From: Lucinisca nassula
Lineage: Eukaryota; Mollusca; Bivalvia; Lucinida; Lucinidae
Assembly (NCBI GenBank): GCA_963580285.1
Contig: OY757025.1
Span: 117,617,900 to 117,681,899, forward strand
Direction: 5' to 3'
DNA length: 64,000 nt
Position numbers and translations under genes: made by a program. Each line of letters begins with the position of its first letter. Position 1 is the stretch's first letter. The notes under the pieces are model-generated. The model was not told where the DNA came from and searched no databases. It saw only the letters and a list, made by a program, of their open reading frames with translations. Below are positions 47,130-58,778 of the stretch, in pieces.

Positions 47130-47175
47130 GGGTCACTGATGAGGCTTTATTAGCCGAAACTACGTAGTATGACCC
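47130..47175 (+). ncRNA. Hammerhead ribozyme, type I, consensus core
   Basis: Reading in order: stem I strand GGGTCA, core CTGATGA, stem II GGCT/AGCC with loop TTATT, core GAAA, stem III of three pairs (ACT/AGT, loop ACGT), then A as the residue before cleavage and closing stem I strand TGACCC. All invariant core positions are present and stem I is six perfect pairs. Predicted cleavage is after A47169. The very short stem III is typical of hammerheads in Penelope-like elements and retrozymes, where two ribozymes pair to be active. It sits in the second unit of a 380-bp tandem repeat. Confidence 0.88.
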
Positions 47176-47520
47176 ATCTTCTTTCTTGTGAATTTTTTCA
47201 TTGCTCTTAAAGGAACTCATTTTTGATTTTTATTTGAAGGGAAATAAATACACCTTTATGGGAGGCAGCTCTTACAAAAATACTTGTCTACCTTGTGAGT
47301 AGAGGTCTACTTTTAATCCTTAAAATGCCATGAAAAAAATGCATCTGAAGTAAAAAAATGCATCTGGAAATGTTGTCTGTTCATGTCATCTGCTGCATCT
47401 TCTTGCAAACTTTGAAACATTTTTCCAAACTCGCAAACATTGTGGACCCTGATCAGACTGCTCCTTCAGGTGGATCTTGGTCTGCACTGTTTACTTTGGC
47501 ATATCTGTCCTAATACTTAA

Positions 47521-47758
47521 CCCTGAAGATGCTGAGAAAAACTACATCTGAAAATGTTGTCAGCTTATGTCGTCTGCTGAGTATTCTTGCAAACTTTTTA
47601 AAAATACTTTCGCATACAGGCAAACAGTGTAGACCCAGATCAGACTGCTCCTAGAGAAGCAGTCTGACCTGGATTCACACTGTTTGCAAGACGTGACTTT
47701 TAAAGTAACCAACAGACGACAAAGCAGACAACAATTGTCGTGATTGGCATTTTATGGG
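47521..47758. mobile_element. Family III foldback element
   Basis: TTAA on the left (47517-47520), decayed to TAAA on the right. The hairpin core gcaaacagtgtagacccaga and its partner are well kept. A partial relative lies at 47316-47500. Confidence 0.75.
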
Positions 47759-47796
47759 TAAAAAATCGTAATGGTAGTTGTGGCAAAAATTTGGTG

Positions 47797-48020
47797 GAGC
47801 GCTTTGGTGCAGTGGTAGCGCATCGGAATTGTGATTGAGAGGTTGCGGGTTCAAGCCTCACGCTGACCAAAGTGTTGTGTCCTTGAGCAAGACACTTCAT
47901 CCACATTGCTTAAAAAAATAAAATAAAAAAAAAAAGTACTGGTTACCACCCAGTAAATCCTGCTCGTAATGCTCCGATGTGAGCGAGTAGCAGTAATATG
48001 AGAAAAAAAAAAAAAAAAAA
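47797..48020 (+). mobile_element. SINE-D copy
   Basis: tRNA-like head with box A-like ttggtgcagtggtagcgcat and box B gggttcaagcc, followed by gtgtccttgagcaagacact and an A-rich tail at 48003-48020. Confidence 0.7.
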
Positions 48021-48689
48021 TTGAGCCTTGTCACGAGAAAACCTGTCTTTGAGGCCTGCAATGTGGGCCCTGTTGTTTAAAGCACTGTTATCTTAATGAG
48101 CTCGTTAGTAGTCATATTGTTCACTGTTCTAGCAGTACTATAAATATAAAATTTTAGTACAATTTTTGGTGAAAAAATGTGAGTAGCTTTTATTGAAGCT
48201 TTAACGATTTGTTAACTAACAACATTGTTAGGTTTGAACAACTGACACCTGGTATGTCACAAATTTGCAGACTAGCAAGTCTTGCAAGTATAGACAGAGA
48301 AACTAGAAGTAGCATGCATTTAGGTGTGGATCAGACTGCACTTTTGTTGTGTTGCATGATGTAGTCCATATTCTTTGTTTACCATTTTGCCAACTGTCTC
48401 CCCATTTGATAGGGATCTTAACATTTGATAGGGGTCTAAGTTTTTGATATGGGTCTTCCCATTTGATAGAGGCCTCCCTATATTAGTCAGACGAAAGAAT
48501 TTGCTTGTAGGGAGAACTTTTATTGAGGCTTTCAGGGTTTTCATTAAGAGGTGGCAGGAGGACAAAATGACTGCCTCAGTTTATTTTCTGGTCACCTCAA
48601 ATGTTATTTTTGAAAGATAGTCTTAAGAAATTTTAGAAATTTGCCACCTCAAACTGGTGAATGGCCTCTTCAGAAAAATCTGATTGTTG

Positions 48690-49003
48690 TGTCCCCCCAC
48701 CCAAGGGGAGGGGGACATACTGTTTTTGGTGTGCATCCAGTCGGCCTTTGTGTAACTCTTTCATGTATGCAAGATATGAACTACTGGGTTGATTTTAATC
48801 AAATTTGAAAATACGTGGGACTGGATGAAGAACTAATTAGGTTTTGGTAACCTTGACCTAATTTTCAAGGTCACAGCTGTGCTAAATAGGTCAAATTGAG
48901 GTGCAGTGTATCTCGTGAACCACTGAGTGGATTTTAATCAAATTTGCATAGATATAACATTTGGTCAGGATTAAGAACTGATTAGGTTTTCTTGACCTTA
49001 TTT
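48690..49003 (+). repeat. Fragment of a tandem-core element
   Basis: It begins ccccccacccaaggggaggg, then two diverged units with gattttaatcaaatttg. Similar starts occur at 8930 (cccccaactttgaaaaagtt) and 29236. Confidence 0.5.
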
Positions 49004-49017
49004 TCAAGGTCACAGTG

Positions 49018-49280
49018 CTGCATGATGCTTCCACACAGAGCTGAATCCGGCCCGCACACTAATACTGGTAAACCGCTTAGGGGATCTAAGCCTTCCAGGA
49101 ACCGCGGTGCGAGGCGGACCGTCCATGCTAATAAACCCTATTGGTTTCATTGGGCGACAGGGCTTGAGATGTCATTTCATCTCAATGTCAGGTAAAAGTC
49201 CCACAAAATTGGAAGCAACGTCTCCAAAATGACCTTTACAGTGTTGACAGGAACGTTAAACCTCAAATCAAACAAACAAA
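49018..49280 (+). mobile_element. SINE-C copy, 5'-truncated, 14-bp duplication
   Basis: Starts at ctgcatgatgc, lacking the usual head. Flanked by TCAAGGTCACAGTG at 49004-49017 and 49281-49294. Truncation with a perfect duplication points to target-primed insertion. Confidence 0.85.
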
Positions 49281-49553
49281 TCAAGGTCACAGTGGTGCTG
49301 CCCGGACATCTCTTTTCCCAGAAAACAAGTATAGTTTGCTAAAGTTGTAACAGGAAACCCCAAAAGGATGACTTTGGAAAACAGAGCAGGCCCTGCTAAG
49401 ACACCGCATAAGGTATCGTCTGATCAAGGCCTTCACTTTTTTCGGCCATTTCTCAACTGAAATTCTGAAAGTAACAACCAGACAACCCCAAATTCGAAAT
49501 GCATTGCTTCTATATACAGTGAGGAAGATTCTATGCTGCCAAAAATGTGTTAA

Positions 49554-49772
49554 TCCTTAAGACACCGGACATGACAATTGTCGTCTGCTGGTAACTTAGT
49601 CATTTTTTGCAAACAGTTAGGACGCAGGTCAGACTGCTCCTCAAGGAGCAGTCTGATCTGGGCCCACACTGTTTGCCTGTATGATGAATACTTTTGAAAC
49701 AGTTTGCAAGAAGTGTCAGCAGACAACATATGCAGACAACATTTTCAGATGTTTTTCTCGGCAGCTTAAAGG
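49554..49772. mobile_element. Family III foldback element, reverse orientation
   Basis: Between TTAA at 49550-49553 and 49773-49776. Reverse of the copies above, with an intact central hairpin at about 49608-49676. Confidence 0.8.
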
Positions 49773-49779
49773 TTAAATG

Positions 49780-50620
49780 ATAACACAAACAAGCTTCAAA
49801 CAATGGGTTTGAGCTGCGCTTGGGTCATATGAGATGTAGTTCTGGGACATTAGTTGGGAGGCTTTTCTTCAGGTACTCCCGTTTTTACCTGCCTCTTATT
49901 CACTATTGGCTCAATATAAGTGAAATATTCTTGAACGGACCATGACCCAAATCAAAACTACAAAAAAGATTTTTAATGATTGCACATATAACTTTTAAAT
50001 TTGTCCCAGACAGGTTGTTTCAGCCACTTGTTTAGGCAGTTCTAAGGAGAACCCACAACCTATGTTTGCAGTATGACTAAGAAAAATATCCCGGACTTTC
50101 ATCAGATTGGAGATGTGAAAAATGCACTCTGTGCCACAGGTGTTATCATAATGGATATGACATATTTCAAAAATGTCTGTTCAAACTGTTGGGGGACAGG
50201 CATTTCGCCCTGAAAGTGCTGTTCTAGTTCCTTGGTGGATTTAAAAATTACTTTGCAGAAATGTTTACCATCACGAGGCAATTGTGTCACCCTGAAGACT
50301 TTTGTTGCAAGATCAAGGTCACAGTGTCCAGCCCATAACTTTGTCAGTCCTTCATTGCATCCATGTCCTATGGACACTCTATTTTAATATTTATTTAATT
50401 GTCTGTTACAGAGATATTACTGAGATATTACTTTTGTATATCAGGCTGTATATGCATCACTTTTGATTTGCTATATCGCAAATAAAATCTGTATTTCCAG
50501 TTTCCAACCAGAATTGCGTTTCATTCCTATTTTTGCACAGCATGACGAAGGCTCCGTTTTATTATTTCTGTGTATCATTTGTTCACTTCCCTTCTGTTAA
50601 CCCATATATGCCTAGCGGCC
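49780..50620. other. Mostly unassigned intergenic sequence
   Basis: A decayed SINE-A tail lies at about 49835-49965 (tggctcaatataagtgaaat). A possible poly(A) signal aataaa lies near 50480. Nothing else is recognised. Confidence 0.35.
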
Positions 50621-50621
50621 A

Positions 50622-50865
50622 GGGGCCAGTTGTTCAAAACTAACGAAGTCGTTAGTTAACGTATCATTAAAACTTTGATCATTAAATATGGCAAATACGC
50701 TAAAATTTTTGCTGAAAAAATGTGAGCAGCTTTTGCGGATACAAAAGCTGCTCACTTTTTTTCAGCAAAAATACCAAAATTTTAGATATTTTTCTTGCTA
50801 GAACAGTTAACAATTTGACCACTAACGAGCTGGTTAAGCTAACAATGCTTTGAACAACTGGCCCC
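50622..50865. mobile_element. Inverted-repeat element, family IV
   Basis: Ends GGGGCCAGTTGTTCAAA and TTTGAACAACTGGCCCC, with an inner palindrome about gagcagcttttg. Relatives lie at 7937-8173, 43774-44105 and 48068-48250. Confidence 0.75.
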
Positions 50866-51105
50866 CTGGCAAACAGTGCAGATCAGATGCCACAGTTTGC
50901 TTTAAGAACATTCATTTTTGTAAAATTTGCCAAAACCTGGCACCCCTATAATTGGAAATGGACCACTCCAAACTTACTGGGTGGAAGATTCCATTGTCAT
51001 ATACGGATTAAGATTGTTTAACCCTTGTCTTGCTTAACAAATTAATTTTGTCACAGCAGTCATTTCTGACTGTCAACCAATGAAATTAGTTTAGTTCTCA
51101 AAAAT

Positions 51106-51722
51106 GTATGAGCCAACCTCTGTAGCTCAGTAGGATGCTCATCTGTCTAGTAATCAGGAGGATGCCGGTTCGATACCTGCCAGGGTCAGCAACATTCTTT
51201 TGTGGCGATTCATCATCATCATCTTCAACAGATTTTTGATTAACGTGCAGGTACAGGGGTCACATCCACATAAGTGGGCCCCCTTCCAGGAAGCTGGCTT
51301 GCTGCACGCATGGCAGATCTTACACCAGATCTCCAGGCTTGTATATCACGAGGATCAATAGCAGAGAGCTTCCATTCTCTGCAATCTTTTTCTGTCAGCT
51401 GCTTCCAGGTCATCTTGGGCCTTCCAGGCCCCCGCTTCGCTTTCCACCTACCTGTATGTCACAGGCAGTCTTGACTACGCTGTTGAAGTGTTCCACATGT
51501 CCATACCAGCGAGATTGATCATGAAATCTTTCTGCAGCCATTCTCTCCCTTCTGCTGATTCAAGAAGGGCAGTTGTCAGTTTCTGGCAAAAGAATGAGTA
51601 CTGTACTGGTTAACCGCTTGCGTATAAGCCTGCCCAGGAAATGTGTAGATAGGTAAAATGACCTAAAATAGTGTTGACTGGGCTGTTTAAATCCAGTACA
51701 AGCAAACAAAAACATAAGCATG
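51106..51722 (+). mobile_element. SINE-B copy split by a LINE fragment
   Basis: The head and first body part lie at 51106-51208 and the rest at 51513-51722. The gap is the LINE 3' end at 51209-51512. Confidence 0.75.
51209..51512 (-). pseudogene. LINE 3' end, same family, inserted in a SINE
   Basis: A close copy of the 36.4-kb fragment, with a (TGATGA) tail at its plus-strand start. It splits a SINE-B copy; the SINE bases gcgatt before it recur as gagatt after it, a likely short target duplication with one mismatch. Confidence 0.7.
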
Positions 51723-51970
51723 ACAAATACAGGATTAGAACAGAATGCTTAAAGCTCATTTTCATCTCCTGTCAAAATATTTGACATGTTTTCATTAAAT
51801 TCATAAAATGACGTATTCAGTTTTGACAGGGACGTTAAACCTCAAACAAACAAAACAGGGCAGATCCTAATGAGATGACCTCTTCAGTAACAATCTGATC
51901 TATCTCTACACTGTTTGCAAAGATAGGAATGTCTTGTTCAACAAGACAAGAGTTAAAGCAACTTTCTTAA

Positions 51971-52469
51971 CTCTTATTCGGCTGAAAACGACAAGTACTA
52001 CCTATGCAAACAGTGTAGATCCAGATCAGATGGCTTCTGGAGAAGCCATCTGATCAGGATCTACACTGTCTTTCAGTTTGCAAAATTTAATAAATATGCC
52101 ATGTGAAGTGATATGATTGGTTGCTAGTCAGAAATGGGTGTGGCAAATAAATTTATTCAGCAGGATTAGGTGGGGCGTGACAGCTCACTGGTTAGTGCAC
52201 TTGCCTCTGATGTTAGAGGTCCCGGGTTCGATCCCCGGCAGCGGCGATAAAATTTCGGGTGTCCGAACACGCTCCATTGGCATCATTTGCAGGGATGAAT
52301 GTCAAAGTGCACCGTCCTTCGGGTCGGGATGTTAACTGGAGGCCCCCTGTGCAAGATAAAGATCCCTACTGTAATTACATGATTACTGTGTAGGCTTTCA
52401 TCCTGCAAACCTGGAGTGTATGCAGTGTACACCTGCGGTAATGGTCAAATGTGACCGACTCAGTATCAG

Positions 52470-52532
<63 letters not shown>

Positions 52533-52540
52533 GATAAGGG
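51971..52540. mobile_element. TTAA foldback element, family I, carrying SINE-E
   Basis: TTAA at 51967-51970 and 52541-52544. The hairpin core at about 52007-52078 is intact; SINE-E is inserted 8 bp from the right end. Confidence 0.8.
52171..52532 (+). mobile_element. SINE-E copy with (GATA)n tail
   Basis: tRNA-like head (gctcactggttagtgcac, box B gggttcgatcccc) followed by a 200-bp body and about fifteen GATA units. It is inserted in the last bases of a TTAA foldback element: aggattag before it and aggataag after it are a likely target duplication. Confidence 0.8.
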
Positions 52541-52820
52541 TTAACTACAATGGCTGGAACACTGCTGGTTTGTTTGCCATGGTAAATTCCAACTCATTCT
52601 GGAGTCCATGGATAATTCTTCTAAAAGTGTCAGCTGTATTAGGATTGTTAAGTAAAGGGAATCTTACTATATCTTGAAAAGGTATGCTGTGTGCACTCAT
52701 TAGTGAGACAATTCTAATGAGTATACACAACATATTTTTATTTTATGCCCTCATTAGTTGTCCTGATCTGGCAGATTCATTAACCCTAAGTGGCTACCTT
52801 TATCTCGAACAAATTTGCAT

Positions 52821-53122
52821 AGTTTTGTTTGTTCTGCAGTTTAAGGGCCCAGTCAACACTATTTAGGCCATATCCAGTCGGTCAATTTACCTAGTCACAC
52901 TTCCTGTGCAAGCTTATACATAAGTGGTTTATCTGTACAGTGTACATTCTTTCACCAGAAACTGACAGCTGTCCTCCTTAATTCAGCGGAAGGGAGAGAA
53001 TGACTGTAGAAAAGATTTCATGATCAACTCCCTGAAAGAATGTTGCCTACCCCGGCTGGTATCGAACACATGTCCTCCTGATCACCAGTCAGACTGGCAT
53101 CCAACCGAGTTGCCAAGGCTGG
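52821..53122 (-). mobile_element. SINE-B copy
   Basis: Minus-strand copy flanked by AAATTTGCAT at 52811-52820 and 53123-53132. The head is diverged but its tRNA-like A and B boxes are recognisable. Confidence 0.8.
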
Positions 53123-53162
53123 AAATTTGCATGATCCAAAAGGTATTTCAGTCATTCAATTT

Positions 53163-53459
53163 GTGTGTGTGTGTGTGTGAATTCGGGTTTAACGTCGCTT
53201 TCAACATTTTTTCAGTCATATCACGACGGTGTCTGGTTGCGACAGGGAGCTCAATGCTCACGTTTATAGTGCTGCCTCACTGAAGTATCATGTCCCAGAC
53301 ACATTACATGATACCACACCCAGTCACATTATCCTGACACTGGATCGACCAGTCCTAGCTCTACCCCGTAAATCTGAGTGCCAAGCGAGGAGCAGCTAGT
53401 ACCATTTTTAACGACTTTGGTATGTCACGGCCCGGGATCGAACCCAAGACCTCCCGTTC
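53163..53459 (-). mobile_element. SINE-F copy, head-truncated
   Basis: The minus strand ends in an (AC)n tail, seen here as gtgtgtgtgtgtgtg. The perfect 14-bp duplication CAGTCATTCAATTT lies at 53149-53162 and 53460-53473. Confidence 0.85.
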
Positions 53460-53817
53460 CAGTCATTCAATTTAGACTTTATTCTAATCTATGATACAAT
53501 TCTTGTGAACTGAACACCATAGAAGCTTCCTTGCAATTGTTCATATTACCAATAAGGTTAAAACTGTCAGAGCAGATTAAACTTGTACGAAAACCAGATG
53601 ATGGTTATTTATAGCCACACTATCGCTGTGATGTCAGTGTGCTGTGAAAAGAGGATTATCCCTAAAACATGGACTGGGCTTATCTAAGAACTACACTAGG
53701 AGATGATAATCACGTGAATAAGTCTGTGTAATGAACATCCTGCTAAACCCCACTTTATACAGGGAATACTGGGGTTTATGGGGTATACATTATTTTTCCT
53801 ATTTCTTCTCCAAGACA

Positions 53818-53882
53818 TGGGTTGTGGGTACTCGTTAGAACCGCCTCAATGAGGCGGTTCTAACGGGCACCCACAGCCTATG
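53818..53882. repeat. Family V hairpin (gtactcgttagaaccgcctc type)
   Basis: gttgtgggtactcgttagaa with its complement across a ctcaatgag loop. Sister hairpins lie at 5777-5867, 6472-6536, 14292-14360, 40066-40128, 40287-40355, 52682-52734 and 57979-58046. Several are flanked by a second palindrome aaccccactttata...gtggggttt. Confidence 0.75.
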
Positions 53883-54555
53883 TTTACATTATAAATAAGA
53901 AAAATATCATATTTTCATCAGAAAAGTAGCCATTTTGGAAGTGTGAAGAAATGCACTATGTCGCATAGGTGTGTTATTGTAATGTAACTCACCATTGCTG
54001 TCCGAGCTTTGTTTTTATTTCTGCTACAAATTGTTAGAAGCATGTAAGCACTAACAGTCTATGTTTGTACCAGAAATAAGCAAAATGTCGGAAATTTTCA
54101 TTGTAATAAGGATTCTCCCTAAGACTATGTTACGCCCATGGGGTCAATACTAGGGCTGATTCAAATGCTGACAGCTAGTCAATCCAGCACACAGATGAAA
54201 AACAGGGTCCCTGTAATTTGTCATGCAAAAAGCTGACATGCAGAAAAAGCCATTTTTGAAGATTCTTTCAAACCAGAAATCTGCCATTTGAATAGGGTAT
54301 AGTTCTTTTCTTGCACAACAGATAAGGAAATCTTGGACTAAAGCCGGGGATAGAAATTCTTATCCTACCAAGGGATAGGATCAAAATCAAGAGTTTTCAT
54401 TATAAGTCACATATGCCATCGTTAAGTTTGACATCACTGCATGAACAGTGAGGTCAACAACACCGCATTGTCATGTAAGTGACAGTCCCATAATAATTGA
54501 AGTGACTCTTTTATTAAAAATCCACTCTCAGAAATGAAAAGTATGCAAGAAAAAG

Positions 54556-54697
54556 AATCTTACATGGGTGTGAGAGGTAAACAGAAAAATCTGTCCCTCG
54601 GGGTCACTGTCCGGCATCACTGGGCAAGCCTTGTGCTGCCGGACAGTGGCCCTCTGGAGAGATTTTTCTATCCATCCCTCACACCCATGTAAGATAC
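54556..54697. repeat. Foldback element
   Basis: cttacatgggtgtgagaggt and its complement at 54676-54695 are the outer arms; ggtcactgtccggca pairs with tgccggacagtggcc inside. Confidence 0.75.
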
Positions 54698-54790
54698 TTA
54701 TAATCCTACTGTATATGTCATCCTTCTTTTTCCCTTCTTGCTATGCACAGTGCACTATTTGCTATGCTTGTTAGTAATGGGATTAGGCTT

Positions 54791-54956
54791 TAACCCTTAT
54801 CCTGCTGAATATTTTAATTAGTCACACCCATTTCTGACCATTAGCCAATCAGATTACATGATGTTTTCATTGAAATTCACAATCTTCAGAAGCCATCTGT
54901 GCTGGATCTACACTGTTTGCAAAGGTATGGGTTGTCATGAACAGCAGGATAGGAGT
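54791..54956. mobile_element. Family I foldback element, internally deleted
   Basis: Starts with TTAA and cccttatcctgctgaat and ends cagcaggataggagtta; half of the central hairpin is missing. Confidence 0.65.
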
Positions 54957-55439
54957 TAGAGCAGTGATAAATCTGCATGAATTTTTCCCATATACTACAT
55001 GTACAAATACCCAAAACCTTAATATAGGCAAAATTAAACTGCTATTTTCTAGGTTTTATTTGGAATTAAACATCTCTGTCAACATTTTTATGTCATACCC
55101 ACTAAATATTTTCTGGGCACGCTCAAATAAATAAAAGCATTTCAGAGCTCCGTGTGAAATTTTAAGCCTTATTTTGTTAGAAAAATGTTTAAAAAAATAT
55201 TTGAAAATGCAGTCTGCTCCAGCTTCGTTGTTTAACAGCTAAGTCACAAGAAGAATAAAATAACGTATGATTTGCAGAACAACATTCTTTGTCTTGCTGA
55301 AAACACTTACACCTAAATGTCTATATAATACTTTCATTGTAAGACGTTTTGGATGCAACACATTTTTAGATGGACCTCAAAAGTGTATAGAACAAGAATT
55401 CCGCCAAAAGGCTATGTCGTGCTTGGGGTGCGCAAAGTC

Positions 55440-56065
55440 AACAAACCATGAAATCTAGGCCAAGTTCAAACTTTGATGCTTGCATAAAAGTTGCCATTCC
55501 GAGATGCAAGCTTGTACCAAGTATCATAAATGAAGCTCTAATAGTTCTTGAGAAATGAGTTTAAACATTAGGTTGAACACCAGGGTTAATGCAATAGTTC
55601 AGTAAGTCAGTGAACCATGAAAATTAAGTCAAAAGTCAAATATGGATGCTTGCATTATAGTTGTCATCCTTAGATACAAGTATGTACTAAGTATTATTAA
55701 TATAAAGCTCTTATAGTTCGTTTGAACTGAATCTGACCACTGGGGTGAACACTAGGGTGGTCGCAATATTTCACGAAGTTGGTGAACCATAAAATGTAGG
55801 TCAAATATGGATATTTGCATTAAAATTGCCATCCCTAGACACACGTTTGTATCAATTATCATTTATGAAGCTCTTGTTCTTGAGAAATTAACTTGACCAT
55901 TAAGGTGGTCGCAATATTATTTTACAATGTCAGTGAACCATGTAATGTAGGTCAAGGTCAAATATGGATGCTTGCATTTAAGTTGCCATCCAAAGATACA
56001 AGTATCATTAATGAAGCTCTTATAGTTCTTGATAAATTAACTTGACCATTAGAGTGAACGCTAGG
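55440..56065 (+). repeat. Tandem array, about 160-bp units
   Basis: atatggatgcttgcatt recurs near 55472, 55640, 55806 and 55963 with aagctcttatagttcttgag between. It is preceded by gaacaagaattccgcc, as is the array at 60.6 kb. Confidence 0.7.
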
Positions 56066-56303
56066 GTGAACAGATGGACAGAAAACTGGATGCCTATATC
56101 GCATCGTCCCATGCTAATAGCAGGCAAGGCAAACCATTATTGGTCATTTTTCTATATAATCTATTCATTTTTTTTTGAATATAACAGTTGTTTGACTCAC
56201 ATGGTTTCTGCTTTGGACCCCCAACATTGGTTTTGCAAAGGGGTTGTGGCATATCAGTGTGGTGGTCCTACTTAGCACCCATTTATACATGTGAAGCTAG
56301 TTC

Positions 56304-56798
56304 ATGTATTTGTTTGAAACATCCCCGTCAACACTGTATAGGTCATTTTGGAGACGTTGCTTCCGATTTTGTGGGACTTTTACCCGACATTGAGATAAAA
56401 TGACATCTCAAGCCCTGCCGCCCAATGAAACCAATAGTGTTTATATGCATGGATGGTCCGACTTGCACCACTTTGCCTGGGCAGGCTCAGAACATCCAAG
56501 CAGTTTACCAGTACTCGAAGTGCGGTCGGACAGGCCTCTGTGGCCTGGTGATTAAGAGTGCTGACTCTTGATCATTAGGTCTCTCACCACTGTGGTTCGA
56601 GCCTTGCTTGGGTTACATGCGAGACCCCAAGTTCTGCAACGGAAGGTCAGGTGGTTTTTCTTCGGGTACTCCGGTTTTCGCCCACCTCCGATTAAAGATC
56701 GGCTCGATATGAGTGAAATAATCTTGAAAGGGCCATAAAACCAAAACAAAAAAACTGCAGTCGGTTTCAGCTCTGCGTGGAAGCATCATGCAGCCAAA
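56304..56798 (-). mobile_element. SINE-C copy split by SINE-A
   Basis: Minus-strand copy with pieces at about 56304-56529 and 56756-56798. SINE-A at 56530-56755 interrupts it. Confidence 0.75.
56530..56755 (+). mobile_element. SINE-A copy nested in SINE-C
   Basis: Full head, body and A-rich tail. It is flanked by TGCGGTCGG (56521-56529) and TGCAGTCGG (56756-56764), a 9-bp duplication with one mismatch, inside a minus-strand SINE-C. Confidence 0.85.
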
Positions 56799-57016
56799 TC
56801 CCCAATGAGGCAACAACTTCATGTAGGATGGATTTACACATTTGAAGCAGGTTCATGTAGAATGAGATATGGAACATAATGGAAGCATACAAGGACAGAC
56901 AACACATTTCTATGCCCCCACCCCCTTGTACATTGGGTGGCAGTCACCTGTTGAATAATGTTGCCTTGTGGTTTTACAGGCTTGAAAATCATTTTGTGTT
57001 GCCTCCAAATGAATGA

Positions 57017-57234
57017 GGCTCGAGGTTATAAAACCTTTTTCATGCTCAACTCAGCTGAGCGTGAAATTTATAATGCTCAGAACTTGAAATATAAACATAT
57101 CAGGCAATTTTCCTGCTCAGATCAACACAAGTCATTTATCCTGCTCATAAATTTTAAAATGCCAACATTTATGAGCATGTAAAATTTCATGCTCAAGTGA
57201 GTTGAGCATGAAAAGTTTTATAACCTTGGGGCCT
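57017..57234. mobile_element. Inverted-repeat element
   Basis: ggctcgaggttataaaac and tttcatgctcaactca at the left match the complement at the right (tgagttgagcatgaaa, gttttataaccttggggcc). Non-coding. Confidence 0.7.
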
Positions 57235-57469
57235 AGTTTGTTGAGTTTCACAGCCTTGTCAATATTGTATAGGTAGCAGGCTGATCTAGTTCATCCTTGG
57301 AGGCAAAAGTCTTTTGCTGTGTGCCGGCTCATTAAAGTTTAGCTAAAAAAACTTTTTTGTCATTGTAAAAAAAGACCAAGTGTTCTTTAACGTCCTTATG
57401 GTCCTATTTGTATATTTACATTTCCAGTATAAAGCCTAATGTAAACCTATATAAAACAATGTAGTTCAT

Positions 57470-57800
57470 ACTATCATGAACGCATCGAGTCACTTGATTT
57501 TCAGTTACGTCAAGTGACGTCAGTCTAAACCATTGTTCTCTATGAGCGTTGGTGACGTCAAGGCTCTTCCCCTCTTTATAGAAAAACAGCGTGTAAATGT
57601 TTTTCAGCTTTAAAAGTTTGCCCTATAAGCATTTTTTCCGGCAAAGCATGTAAATATAAGAAATAAACTTAATTTTTCTGCTTTATACAGCAGTTCGCTA
57701 GCAAAGTTTACATGAAACCCCTTTGGGGTTCATTTACTTTGCACGCGACCCACTGCGTTCATACTTTCATGAACCGCAGAAAAATAAAATTTATTTCTGA
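57470..57800. mobile_element. Palindromic element (family VII), reverse orientation
   Basis: Inverted match to 9660-10110, with gtgacgtcagtctaaacc, aagcatttt and cccctttggggttcatt blocks. Confidence 0.6.
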
Positions 57801-58430
57801 ATTAGCTACATAAATAGAGAACATATCCTTGTGAAAAAATGTCTTTGCTGTAAATGAAAACAGAATACCACTCCAGAGTTGTGACAAGATATTTGGTATA
57901 AACAGTTAAGATAAGGTCCCAGATAAGGCGCTTTTTTTTTCCATCCGAAAAGTACTGATATTTTTCTTATTTCTGCACAAAAACGTATGTGGGTACTCAT
58001 TAGCCGTGCCTTGGTGAGGTACATCTAATGAGTACCCACAACGTAAGTTTTCGTGCAGAAATAAAAAATAATATGTCGATACCCCTTCTTATTTGCTTTT
58101 GTGAAGGAACTCAATCTACAGGAAATCACAAAGTAGCTTCCCAAATGGTGAAACGTGTCTGGTGTATTATCCCTAAGATTAGTCCGTGTCTAGAACTATA
58201 CAGCAAGCAGACTCCTCAACACAAACTCAGTTTTCATGAACACAGTCTTTGTGGTCCGAGAATATACCCACTGTCTATCAGCTATCCTTCTTGTACCCCT
58301 TGTAAATAGAACTGTGGTGCTCGGGCCATTAGCTCCACGGCTGTGTTGTACAGGGACATATCTGTAACAGACAATATCATTAACCCTTATCCTGCTGAAC
58401 ACAACAACCCCTACCTTTACATGCAGGGCA

Positions 58431-58778
58431 GTGTGTGTGTGTGTGTGTGTGTGTGTGAATTCGAGTTTAACGTCGCTTTCAACAATTTTTCAGTCATATC
58501 ACGACGGTGTCTGGTTGCGACAGGGAGCTCAATGCTCACGTTTATAGTGCTGCCTCACTGAAGTATGATGTCCCAGACACATTACATGATACCACACCCA
58601 GTCACTTTATCCTGACACTGGATCGACCAGTCCTAGCTCTTCCCCGTAAATATGAGTGCCAAACGAAGAGCAGCTAGTACCATTTTTAACGACTTTGGTA
58701 TGTCGCGGCCCGGGATCGACCCCGAGACCTCCCGTTCCCCGGAGCGGACACTCTACCAACTGAGCTATCGGGGCCGGT
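58431..58778 (-). mobile_element. SINE-F copy with complete tRNA-like head
   Basis: The minus-strand head reads ggccccgatagctcagttgg with box B ggtcgatcccg; the (AC)n tail is at 58432-58457. Nested in an older TTAA foldback element (58384-59207). Confidence 0.8.

Larger units (their letters stand above)
46522..47240 (+). mobile_element. Hammerhead-bearing tandem repeat, two 380-bp units (retrozyme or Penelope pseudo-LTR)
   Basis: Two direct units start near 46522 and 46902 and share about 335 bp of close similarity, each with one hammerhead. No protein-coding capacity is seen. Metazoan retrozymes and the pseudo-LTRs of Penelope-like retroelements have this design: short direct repeats with type I hammerheads that release unit-length RNA, which can circularise. 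Which of the two it is cannot be decided here, as no Penelope RT is in the window. It lies 343 bp after the MIOS stop, in the same orientation. Confidence 0.75.
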
